The translations under genes were made by a program, and so were the position numbers. Shown here piece after piece: positions 23,054-32,319 of a stretch of 64,000 bases of DNA. Below the pieces are notes generated by a model that saw only the letters and a list, made by a program, of their open reading frames with translations, made no database searches and was not told the DNA's origin. The stretch lies in the NCBI GenBank assembly GCA_038049695.1, contig CP142460.1:35684001-35748000 (forward strand). The letters run 5' to 3'. How positions within the stretch are numbered: the stretch's first letter is position 1; every line of letters begins with the position of its first letter. The DNA comes from Cinnamomum chago. Its lineage: Eukaryota > Streptophyta > Magnoliopsida > Laurales > Lauraceae.

Positions 23054-23837
23054 AACTAGGCTAAATGATGTCGGAATGACTAGAAATTTGAGGTGAAGCC
23101 TTCTGAGCAGTAGATAGGACCAGCCATGGGCTTTTGTTTGAGATTTGAAGCCGTGTGGGGTACCATCGCCAGTAGACTTGATTATGCCGTGGGGAAGATG
23201 CCACATTTTGATGTACGGTCAACCGTTGTCCGATTGACGTGAAATTTGACAGGGAGCCTATTGGAGTCATTTTGAGACAATCCGATAGCTCTGATTTAGG
23301 TGTCATGGTCCCAGGGTGTTCCACCGCCGGTAGCCTTGATTTTGTTTCGGAGCGTCAAAGTTGGGTTAAATGTTTTCAAAATGACCTGAAATTTGACGTG
23401 CAGCCCTTTGGAAGCATGTTAAAGCCACCCATGTGCTCTGTTTAATGAGTGATGGCCTCGGTGATTCTCACCGCTGGGAGGCTTGATTTTACTGCTCGAG
23501 GGTTGATGGAGGGTCAAACGTTGTCGGTTTGACTTGAAGAGCCCTTTGGAGGTATTTTGAGACCATCCGTAGGCTCTGATCGAAGTTTTGATGTCTTCGA
23601 CGTTGTTGCCGCCAGGAGCGCCTGTTTGGCTGCTGGAGGAGTGAAGTCGGGTCAAATGATGTTGGAATGGCCCAAAACTTCATGTAGAGCCTCCTAGTGA
23701 CATCTTAGGGCCGACTATGTGCTCTGTTTGTGTGTTAGGGTCTCTGGCTTCATCACCGCCGGGAGCGCCTGCCCAGTTGCTGGAGGAGTGAAGTTGGATC
23801 AAATGATGTTGAAATGGCCGAAAACTTTAGGTATACC
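23054..23837. repeat. U3 tandem repeat in the Tat LTR, about 145-bp unit
   Basis: Units begin GG(G/A)T(C/T)AAATGATGTTG or a variant. They carry GAAATTTGA, a GAGCC, a TGCTCTGTTT-like block, a CACCGCCGG(G/T)AG block and GCTGGAGGAG. Starts are near 23054, 23218, 23362, 23509, 23648 and 23797, and the last is cut by L2. Repeats this far upstream of the TATA box could modulate transcription. Confidence 0.75.
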
Positions 23838-25879
23838 TGTAACGCCCCAATTCCGGATACCGATATACTCGTTCGAATACCCGAAATTGGTGCGCTACTT
23901 CCCGGAAAATCCGAGAACTTCCAAGATCGTAGGCCGCAGTGAGGTCCAATTTAAAACTTTTTGAACCATATAGTAATAACAGTTAAATTACGGAAGCATA
24001 AGAATTAAGCGGAAGCAATAGGTATCGATATATATAAGTAAAGTATGAGCAGAACTACAGTCTAATTAAAAATGTATCAGTTGTTAATCAAAGTTAAGTA
24101 CATGTTTGAATTCTACCCAACTCACTACAAAATTTGCCTCTCAAACCCAAAATAAAGATAAGCTCTCAAAACCCTGGTATGTAATCTCCGCCCTCCAGCT
24201 CGACATCCGTGTCGGCCGGGCCCCACGCGTACTCTCCAGCGATCGGCGCCTCAACTAGCGCTAGTGCGTCCTCTGGGATCTCTGGGTCAAGGCCTAAGCA
24301 CCAATGAAGGGTCAGATCTAAAAGATCTGGCAAGTTACAGCATACTACTAACATAGAACATATATATCAAAGGAATAAAGACGGGTAAATAAATTAAATG
24401 AATAGCAAGGAAAAGAACTAAGCAGTTGTGCATTTTAATCATAAGGAATCAGGATAAATAGAATACATCTAAACTACTACAACAAAACGGCACATTCACA
24501 CGAGCTGGTATACCGCGGGATATTATGCCGCGGCCCTCCCATACTGAACACAGTTGCGGCGGGGAAATCTCACCAGTGCTGGGAATTACTAATCCCGCAA
24601 ATCATCTCATCACACTCATCACTCAAGACCGGACACGGTATCACACCGTCCGTCTTAACCACACAGCTCATCATGATAGCTCTACAACACTCAACTAGCT
24701 CCTACCGGGGATGATCAGTCCACAGGCTGAGCTTAAATCAACCGAGTGAATGTTCATGCCGACTCGAGAATAACTCTAAGAATCTGTGTCTGTCTAGGCT
24801 TTGCCTTGCGTGAACAAGGTCCTAACAATATCTCTAAGAGGTCTATAAATACCAATTCAGTCTATGGATTTCATTCAAGGCCCAAGCCCACTCGTTGGAT
24901 CCATACCAAGGCCCAACAGCACATGGCCTGGTCTAAATCTGTCCAAACGAGGCAACAATCCATTTACTACTGATAATCAGTTTTTTTTTTAATCCATCAT
25001 GACTTAACAGTCCAATAAAAACTACCTCTTCCATCTAAAGGTACACATCCCACACTTAGGCCCAATAAGGGCCCGCCTAGACACAGACACGGGTCAGTGA
25101 TCTCCAAATCAGTCTATCGGGTCACCTCTAAGATATCCTAGGTTTAGGTCCTCCAATTATATTAATTAACAGTTAACATCTACTCTAAAGATCTAAGAAT
25201 GACAGTAATAATAATAGTGAAGTATGAACTTCAATGAAGGAATCAACAGGGAAATACGACGGTCCAATCCTAGGTAATGGGCCACATTAGGTTCGGGTCC
25301 ATCTCCGGTAATTCGATCTCTAAACGAAGTCATTAATGCCATAAAATACTGTGTTTGGTGCTTAGGTGGTTACGGGCATCTTTGACGACTCCTAGAGGTC
25401 GAATCATCTTAGATTAATAACCTAAACACTAATCAGTGGCCCCCGCGAGTCAAGGTTGAGCCACACCGTCGACTCGGGCTTTGAACATCGATAAATGCTC
25501 ATTTCGATGGTCAATGGGCCCCACAACTGATCACAACTCCTAAATGTTGAAAACTGGAAAATCAGGGTTTCCCAGGTGAACCTGATGTGTAGTGTGCTCC
25601 GTTAACCTCCTGGCCTGGTGGATCAACCGAGTGCACTGAATTACCTGAATCAGGCCTCCTGGACAACTTAATTCGTTTCTAAAGGTTTCCAGCGTGTCCG
25701 GTCAAACTCCTGGCCTGGATGATTGACCGCATACTCCAAAAACCTTAGAAAGAGTGATGTCCCAGTTTTAAACACTTTCTAATGCAAAATCCTAAGTATT
25801 AGATTGATCCGAGCATAGAGAGTCTGAGTTTCAGGTGAAAAACCAACTTCCAGCTAAATCCTGCAAAAACAGTGTATTC

Positions 25880-26140
25880 CAGGTCAACCGAGGCAAGGCC
25901 AGGTCAACCTGGCTAATTGAAATGAATTTTCTGCAAGAAAATGGCTGAGGGCCAGTTTTTCCCAAAAATACAGTGTTACCGGTCGACTAGGGTATGTCCC
26001 AGTCGACCAGGAACATTAAAAATCAGTCTGCAGAACAGCCCAACTGGGAGCTGTCCAGTTACAGCTACAGTGTTGCCGGTCGACCGGCCTGCAGGTCCCG
26101 GTCGACCGGGAACACTGCAGGTCGAGTCTACCGGTCGACT
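25880..26140. repeat. GTCGAC palindrome cluster in LTR L2
   Basis: Copies of CCGGTCGACCGG, CCCGGTCGACCGGG, CAGTCGACCAGG and weaker AGGTCAACCT forms, spaced by 15-70 bp in GC-rich context. They lie about 1 kb downstream of the LTR TATA box in sense. Weaker relatives reach back to about 25570. The same palindrome is seen in L1 and TR-GAG LTRs. Confidence 0.75.
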
Positions 26141-26499
26141 GTGAACACGAGACCGACTTCTGCAGATTTTCCGTTTTGGCTCTGTTTACATCCAAATCAC
26201 CTCCAATCAGTCCCAAACTTCACCAAATCATCTCCAAACATTGAATAACTCTAATGCCCATCAATTTACAACATTTGGACCCATTGATCTTCCAAATGGG
26301 GGGTGAAACCCCCATCCATCAATGCCCAAAATCCATCCAAACAAACCACAGAGCTCCAGGTGAAAACTAAAACTTAATTAAACACAGACATGAAATGAAA
26401 TCACTGGAATCAAAGGTAAAACACATACACCCTAAGTTAATAGTAGATGCACTTGCCTTTTAGTAATGAGAGAAAGTCTGTAGAGAGAAAGAGCAATAG

Positions 26500-27060
26500 A
26501 AGAGGGAGAACCCAGTCCAGCAGAGAAGAAGAAGAATAAGAAATGCAGCAATAGCTGTAGCAGCAGCTCCTAGAGAATTTCCAGCAGAGTAACAGTAGCT
26601 CCCAGGGGAAGAAATGAGAGAGGAAGAAGAAGGAGCAGCAGCTGCAGCTCTAACGGATAATTTCTCCCAGCACAACAGTGGCTTCCAGCACAGTAACAGG
26701 GGCTGGAATGAGGGGAAATGAGAGAGGAAAAGAGAGAAATGAAATGGAAACAGTTGCTGCAGCTCCAAGAATTCTCCAGCACAATCACAGCAACAACAGC
26801 AGTGGCTTGGAAAAAGGGAGAGGAAGAAGGAAGGTGAAGTAGCAGCTGTAGCAAATCAAAGAGGAAATTCCCAGCAGAGTAATGGTCCCAGCACTCAGTA
26901 ACAGTCGTTTGGGGTATGAGAAATGAGGAAGAAAAAGAGAGGAAATGGGAAGGGAAAAAGAGAGAAAGGAAGAAGCAGCTGCAGTAGCTTCAAGGGGGAA
27001 ATCCCAGCAACAGTAACAGTTGCAATTCTCAGCTCATACGTAGGAGAGGAATGAGGGAGA
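26500..27060. repeat. CAGCAG/GAGAGGAA-rich degenerate repeat in L2 leader
   Basis: Five to six imperfect units of about 100 bp with CCAGCA(G/C)AGTAACAG, then AGCTCC(A/C), and ATGAGAGAGGAAGAG. Purine-rich on the plus strand, so pyrimidine-rich in the LTR's own sense, which favours a CT-rich leader after the TATA box. Open frames here are low-complexity and not credible genes. Confidence 0.7.
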
Positions 27061-27103
27061 GGAGAAGAGGGGAATTAAGATGAACAGTGGTGGCTGGGTT
27101 TAG

Positions 27104-27207
27104 TTTAGGGTTTGGGGATATGTGCCCATTTATAGATTAGGGGGAGATGGTTGATGACAGTAATACCCCTTAGGGTTTCATGCAATTAGGGTTAGGGTTA
27201 GGGTTAG
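27104..27207 (-). promoter_or_regulatory. TATA box and telo-box-like motifs of LTR L2
   Basis: CTATAAATG lies on the minus strand at 27127-27135. AAACCCTAA-type motifs (telo-box) flank it, at 27105-27113 and 27170-27178. A short (TTAGGG)n run lies at 27186-27206. Telo-boxes are known promoter elements in plants. This is a promoter arrangement and not a telomere. Confidence 0.5.
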
Positions 27208-27529
27208 TTTGGTCCTTGGGCTGGAACCTTCTAGAGAGGCACCTCTTAACACTAAACCCTCCTCTAATTAATTAGAAATCTATACTAAGGCCTATCTACA
27301 CTAATTAGCATTAATTAGTATAAATTAGTATTAATTAGCCTATAAAATAGCAATTAGAGGGCCCACAAACGGTGGGGCCTCACAATACCCCTCTTTTGAC
27401 TGTCTTGAAGGATCTTACAGTTTTTGTTTGATTCTGACAAGATCTGATGCTCGAAGTAGCATTGCCTGCTTGTAGTAGGATGCAACTTCTTGATGTTGAA
27501 GACGCAAAGTGACGTTTTTGGTGTCGACA

Positions 27530-28992
27530 AGAATCAGAATGCCCGTCCACCTCATCAGAACAAGAATGCGCAAAAAGGGAGACAGAACCAGAATAGAAAC
27601 AGACCTCAACAACAGGGATGCATGTATCATCTAAATCAGGCAGACGTGGATGTTGCGGGCAACGTAGTTGAAGGTATACTTTTTGTCTGTGGAATAGAAG
27701 CTAAAGTATTGTTTGATCCTGGATCCACCCATTCTTTTCTATCTCCTATGTTTGCTAAATTGATTGATGTGCCTGTTAGCGAACTAGACTTTATTCTAAC
27801 TATCACAACACCAGTAGGGAAACAAGTTGTTTGTAGCACATATCACCCTAGCTGCACAGTTAAGATAGGTGACATCACATTTCCAGCAGATCTTATCCTG
27901 TTAGACATGCATGACTTCGATGTCATTTTGGGGATGGGTTGGTTGTCTGGACACCATGCTAGTATGGATTGTTTTAACAAAACTATTTTCTTCAAATTGG
28001 ATGGAGCATCATCGAGGGTGGAATTTCTTGGAGAGAAAAAGGTTTCACAGGCTGGTGTTATTTCAGCATTATTAGCAGTTAAACTATTGAGAAACGGGTG
28101 TGAGGGATTCATAGCATTTATTACAGAGGACAAACAGTCACAAGGGGTGGAGCAAATCCCCGTAGTGTGCGAATTTCCAGATGTATTTCCGGAAGAAATT
28201 CCAAGATTGCCACCAGTCAGGGAAGTGGAATTTACCATAGAGCTTATGCCAGGAGCATCTCCAATTTCCATCGCACCGTATAGAATGGCTCCGATAGAAT
28301 TGGGTGAATTGAAACTTCAGTTGCAAGAGTTATTGGAAAATGGTTTTATTAGACCAAGCATCTCACCTTGGGGAGCTCCAGTGTTGTTTGTCAAGAAGAA
28401 AGACGCAAGCTTGAGAATGTGCATAGATTACAGAAGATTGAACCAAGTGACCATAAAAAATAAATATCCATTGCCAAGAATAGATGAGCTATTTGATCAA
28501 TTACAAGGAGCAGAAGATTTTTCAAAGATTGACTTAAGGTCTGGATCTTATCAGCTGAGGGTTAGAGAATCGGATGTACCGAAGACAGCCTTCGGGACAA
28601 GATACGGGCACTATGAATTTTTAGTGATACCCTTTGGACTGACGAACGCACCAGCGGTGTTCATGGCTCTAATGAACAAGATCTTTGCACCTTACTTAGA
28701 TCGGTTTACAATTGTCTTCATTGATGACATACTAGTATACTCCAAGTCTAGAGAAGAGCATGAGCAGCACCTGAGGACATCGCTGCAGTTGTTAAGGGAT
28801 AACCAGTTGTATACAAAGCTTGATAAATGTGATTTTTGGCTGACACAAGTTTCTTTCCTCGGTCATATCATTTCCAAAGAAGGTTTAGCAGTTGATCCAG
28901 CAAGATAGAAGCAATCATTAATTGGGAGAAGCCAAAGAATGTAACCGAAATCAGGAGTTTTCTGGGATTAGTGGGATACTACAAAAGGTTTA
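27530..28992 (+). pseudogene. G2: Ty3/gypsy protease-RT fragment
   Basis: A long open frame (to 28908) carries [30 protein letters not shown] (protease loop variant), [13 protein letters not shown] and [15 protein letters not shown]. It continues with [34 protein letters not shown] and [11 protein letters not shown] (the catalytic Asp pair), to LGHIISKEG. It then reaches SFLGLVGYY before the TRIM at 28993. The type is a chromovirus-like gypsy element close to G3. The gag side is cut by the Tat element at 27529, and the RNase H and integrase are not in view. Fossil fragment. Confidence 0.85.
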
Positions 28993-29496
28993 TGTAATGC
29001 CCCACCCTTCACACATGCATGATATTGTCCGCTTTGGCCCACGGGCCTCACAATTTTGCTTTTGATGGGCCTCAATCCATCAAAAGGCCTCATGTAAGAT
29101 AAGGGTGTAAGATCTACATATAACCCCATTCACTTTCCTCTCTATAGTCGATGTGGGACTCCGGGGCATCACAATCCACCCCCCTTAAGGCTGCACGTCC
29201 CTGTGCAGTAGCCTGTCAGCCCTCTTGGCCCGCCCACATGGAGACCCGCCCACTTGCACTCGACCATGGCAGGGGACCCACACTTGAACTAGTCGAGAGT
29301 CGCTCTGATACCATTCGTAACGCCCCACCCTTCACGCATGCATGATATTGTCCGCTTTGGCCCACGGGCCTCGCGGTTTTGCTTCTGATGGGCCTCAATC
29401 CATCAAAAGGCCTCATGCAAGATAAGGGTGTAAGCTCTACATATAACCCCATTCACTTTCCTCTCTATAGTCGATGTGAGACTCCAGGGCGTCACA
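28993..29496 (-). mobile_element. TRIM (terminal-repeat retrotransposon in miniature)
   Basis: Two direct 181-bp repeats (28993-29173 and 29316-29496), roughly 93% alike by eye, flank a 142-bp core. On the minus strand TGGTATCAGAGCG (29301-29313, tRNA-iMet-type primer site) follows the 5' repeat by 2 bp. A purine tract, AAGGGGGGTGG, precedes the 3' repeat. The ends are TGTGACGCCC and GGGG(C/T)(A/G)TTAC(A/G). No TSD is seen: the flanks are GTTTA and ATTGG. Most differences between the repeats are transitions, as expected from methylated cytosines. Age is a few million years at usual plant rates (inference). Confidence 0.88.
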
Positions 29497-30621
29497 ATTG
29501 GGTCATCACCAATGGTTGGATAGGAAAATGGTGAAATCTTAATTTGTGGTTTATATGTATTTTGGGGACTAGATTTTTAAAGATTAGATTTATTTTGTGC
29601 TTTTTTTTAATAAGTCATTAGAGTTAGATTTATTGGTTTTAATGATCATATAGTTTAATAATTATCGTATTTCATCTTTTTCTAAAATCTATTTTTTTTT
29701 ATGAAAGAAATTGTTATGCTTTTAATCATTTTATTGTAATCTAATTTATTTTAAAGATCCATATCATGGGAAAAAGGGGACTTTGGATATCCTAAATATT
29801 CATGATAAAGGAAAGATATTTTTGAACCCATGGATTTGACAAATCAACGGTCGGATCGGACCCAAAAGTTCTAGGGATATTCTCATCTATCTATGGAAAG
29901 CTTATAATAGTTTGGATCTTTGAAATAACTAGAAATCGAGGGTTTTAATTAAACTTTTAGTTTCTGTTTTAGTCATGATTTTAGGTGTTGGATCATTGGG
30001 ACCCTTTTTGGGTTAACCGGTTTGACTCTATATGACCCATTGGTGCACCAATTGTAGATCTTGGGTTAGACATTAATTTTGGTATAAATATAAATAAATT
30101 CCAGCAACCATAAGGTTCTGTTTTAATGATTTTTAGGTGATGGAATGGTGGATTTAAATCTAAATGAGTCTTGGTTTAATGGACTAAGCCCAAAACCTAA
30201 CCCTAGTACATCAATTGATCACATATGGACAAATTGTAACGTTATAATTTTCTGTTATTTATATGCTAAATTTAATTAAAGGACCAAATTAAATTATTAA
30301 TACTTGTTTAAATGAATTAGGAAGTGTGGTCACACCCTTGGCTAAGTTGGAAGCCATTTTGGCTAGACTAGTTGACTAGTCTAGATGGTTATGCTAGGTC
30401 TATGTGTTATGGTGGCTAAAATAGGTTTTTATGAATTAAATGGGGCCATAACCAGTAGCTATATACTTTAATTAAGTCGCTGGTCAGTAGGATAAATCCC
30501 TTTATTAGTGGAGATTAATAGGCCCGAATAAATATTTAAAGGGGCCATAGCCATCAAACCTAGACTATGGGTAATTGGCTAGTTGGTTAGTTAGTGTGGG
30601 TGTGGTTTAGTGACTGATGTG
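29497..30621 (+). mobile_element. Probable left part of the G1 5' LTR
   Basis: AT-rich non-coding sequence between the TRIM and the TR-GAG element. It is contiguous with 40333-42081 once the TR-GAG element and one TSD copy are taken out, and that stretch ends in an LTR terminus and primer site. Its far left edge seems lost, because the start form TGTAATGACCC of the 3' LTR is not seen. No gene. Confidence 0.4.
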
Positions 30622-31018
30622 TCATGTGTTAGGGATTTTGTGTTATTGCAATTTGATGGATGCATTATCATATTAGCATCATTTGAATTTACTCACTTGC
30701 ATTGATTTAGAAAATCTTGAAATCTTGATTTACACATGCATTGGTTTTTAGATTTGTAACAGTATTGATTTATGCATGTTTTGTTTTTAAACTTGGATGC
30801 ATTTGTTTTAGAAAAGAGTTTTATAAAATCAAGCAAGCCATTGGTTTTAAAGTTTTGAATCATTTTAGGCTTTTTGTGTTTCATGTTTTTAAACATCTTA
30901 GTTTGATTTAAAACATGTTTCCAAGCTTGATCTAATGGCCCAAAATTCCCCTCATAGAAAAACCTTCAAATATGCATTTTTTGGGAATTTTTGGTCCCAG
31001 GGGGTTGACTTGCTGTGT

Positions 31019-31166
31019 GGCCGGTCGACCGGCCCAGGGGACCCGGTCGACCGGCCACACTGCAGGTCGACAGGGTTTCTGAAGAACTAACGGTCATTTT
31101 TCTAGCCGTTGTGTGTACCAGGTCGACCCGGGGGTCATGGGGTTGACCGGGCCAACTAGCCGTTGG
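31019..31166. repeat. GTCGAC palindrome cluster upstream of TR-GAG TATA box
   Basis: GGCCGGTCGACCGGCC, CCCGGTCGACCGG, CAGGTCGAC, AGGTCGACCCGG and GGTTGACCGGG, plus an AACGG...CCGTT inverted pair. The cluster ends about 13 bp before TATAAAG. The copy in the 3' LTR is at 39173-39310. Confidence 0.8.
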
Positions 31167-31178
31167 ACTGTTTTTTGG

Positions 31179-31185
31179 TATAAAG
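31179..31185 (+). promoter_or_regulatory. TATA box of TR-GAG LTR
   Basis: TATAAAG directly after the palindrome cluster, followed by a pyrimidine-rich CATTCTTTTCCCC stretch. It is conserved at 39333-39339 in the 3' LTR and, on the minus strand, at about 59682-59689 in copy 2. Confidence 0.6.
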
Positions 31186-31817
31186 TCCATTCTTTTCCCC
31201 TCTTTTGAGAGGTTGGTTGGATGAACTTTTGAGACCATTTTGGAGCCTAAGAAAGGGGAATGAGGTGTTAAGGCTAGAAGGCTTTTTGAAAATCAAATGC
31301 TTGAGTTTTTAAAAGGTACATCTTACTAGTTATTTTGATTTCCATTAAAATTGAAATCTATGCATGTTTAATTCTTTGTATTTTCATAAATGCATGATTT
31401 CTAGCTTTTAAAGGGATGTTTAGCAAACTCAATATCATCTTTGGTAAATTAGATTGGTTTGCAAACTCTCTTGTCTAATTCGCATGTGCTCTTAGACTTT
31501 AATATTCATACAACTTGTTTTAGTTCATTTCTTTAAGTTGTTTGAATCTTTCATGTGATTAGCATTTATCTTCAATCATCTTTTTCTAAGCTTTGATTTT
31601 AAAATGCATCAAGCATTCGTTTAAGAGCTTCATTGTAGAAATTGATTGAAGTAAAGCATTCATACACTTGTGCACACACTTTAGCTTATTTTAGTGTATG
31701 TTTGTAGTTTGAATTTCACTTTCATATCAGCCTATTTAGAGGCAATTCATTTGTGCTTAAATTGTATCTCTTAAAGTGTTCTTGAAGAGACACCTTCTTA
31801 GATAAAATCTTCATTTG

Positions 31818-31955
31818 TAAAGGTTATTGCTTAGCCTAAGAAAAGCACATTGTAAAGGTTATTGCTTAGCCTTGAAAAGCATCTTGTAAAGGTTGTTGTT
31901 GAGCCTAGTAAAAACAACATTGTAAAGGTTATTGCTTAGCCTAGTAAAAAGCATA
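31818..31955. repeat. LTR minisatellite, about 35-bp unit, four copies
   Basis: Unit TTGTAAAGGTTATTGCTTAG followed by CCT(A/T)(A/G)(A/T)AAAAGCA. There are four units here, three in the 3' LTR (39968-40070) and about five to six in copy 2 (58868-59060, reverse). Copy number is thus variable within one element. Confidence 0.85.
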
Positions 31956-32220
31956 ATTAGTGGAAATCCGGTGGGGTGATTGGATCACAAGCCGGTAGTG
32001 GACGTCGGCATTGAGGCCGAACCACTATAAATCCTTTGTATTGTGGTGTATGCTTGTGGTGATTATTTATATTAGCTTCCGCATCTTGTTTGATTAATCA
32101 TCACTTGTGACTAGTTTATGTTAAGAAGTTAAAATTTGTCATAATTGGTCACACATTGTAGCTCACCCTATTCACCCCCCCCCCCCCCCCCTCTAGGGTT
32201 AGGATCCTAGGACTTTCAAT

Positions 32221-32233
32221 TGGTATCAGAGCC
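32221..32233 (+). promoter_or_regulatory. Primer-binding site, tRNA-iMet type
   Basis: TGGTATCAGAGCC two bases after the 5' LTR end. It is complementary to the 3' end of plant initiator methionine tRNA, as is common in plant copia and gypsy elements. Confidence 0.9.
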
Positions 32234-32319
32234 TCGTGCTCTATCTTTTAGGATCAAGTGTTTGAAACTCTTGATTAGGTGTAAAAACCTAGAGTTTATA
32301 ACCCTAGATTTGTGTTTGA

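Larger units (their letters stand above)
23838..27384 (-). mobile_element. Solo LTR L2 (Ty3/gypsy-like, 3.5 kb), TSD ATACC
   Basis: Plus strand begins TGTAACGCCCCAATTCCGG and ends GGTGGGGCCTCACA. A perfect TSD, ATACC, is at 23833-23837 and 27385-27389. On its sense strand it starts TGTGAGGCCCCACC and ends GGGGCGTTACA, so its two ends form an imperfect inverted repeat well beyond TG/CA, as in the T family. It splits the Tat 5' LTR. It carries a TATA box near 27131, a repeat-rich leader (26500-27060) and a palindrome cluster (25880-26140). No coding part remains. Confidence 0.92.
2490..27529 (-). mobile_element. Tat-lineage (Ogre-like) Ty3/gypsy element, broken
   Basis: Large Ty3/gypsy fossil read from right to left: 5' LTR (about 27529 to 19556), putative primer site, repeat-rich leader, gag, protease, RT and RNase H, a second RNase H, integrase, tandem arrays and an antisense gene. 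The second (archaeal-type) RNase H after the first, the CPKxEFPLP RT motif, the G-patch-like insert, long leader and tail tandem repeats and the antisense extra ORF are known marks of the Tat/Ogre lineage. Its coding part is heavily decayed, with well over ten breaks, and it cannot act on its own. Four solo LTRs (A, B, C, L2) lie inside it. The 3' LTR is outside the window. The 5' boundary is set at TGTCGACACC on the minus strand. Confidence 0.8.
19556..27529 (-). mobile_element. Tat element 5' LTR, split by solo LTRs C and L2
   Basis: Minus-strand LTR that starts TGTCGACACC (27529) and ends CCCCATCA (about 19556). With C and L2 plus one TSD copy each removed it is about 2.67 kb. A TATA box (TATAAAAGG, minus, 22119-22127) lies about 1.9 kb into the LTR, which leaves about 0.75 kb for R and U5. 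The upstream U3 holds a tandem repeat (23054-23837). The boundaries are judged from TG/CA ends and the putative primer site. The second LTR that would confirm them is outside the window. Confidence 0.6.
30627..32218 (+). repeat. TR-GAG copy 1, 5' LTR
   Basis: 1592 bp, TGTTAGGGATTTTG to AGGACTTTCA. It contains a GTCGAC palindrome cluster (31019-31166), TATAAAG at 31179-31185, a minisatellite (31818-31955) and a long C-run (about 32176-32191). It matches the 3' LTR almost base for base outside the minisatellite and the C-run. Confidence 0.9.

Noticed and set aside
26460-26854. Leu/Ser-rich frames as membrane proteins
   Set aside because: Translation of a CAG/GAGAGGAA repeat in the L2 leader. 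No conserved frame.
27186-27206. (TTAGGG)n run as interstitial telomere
   Set aside because: Only three units, and most plants use TTTAGGG. It sits in an LTR promoter region and fits telo-box-type motifs better.
28993-29496. Cassandra-type TRIM with embedded 5S rRNA promoter
   Set aside because: I found no 5S-like boxes in the 181-bp repeats. Only the TRIM layout and iMet primer site are supported.
31019-31166. CRISPR-like array from repeated palindromes
   Set aside because: Plant nuclear context, units too short, spacers irregular, and located in an LTR promoter.
32176-32191. Long C-run as functional signal
   Set aside because: The 3' LTR has a much shorter run at the same place. Slippage or assembly error is more likely.
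32221-32240. tRNA gene at TGGTATCAGAGCC
   Set aside because: Only the 3' complement of initiator tRNA is present, directly after an LTR: a primer site, not a gene.
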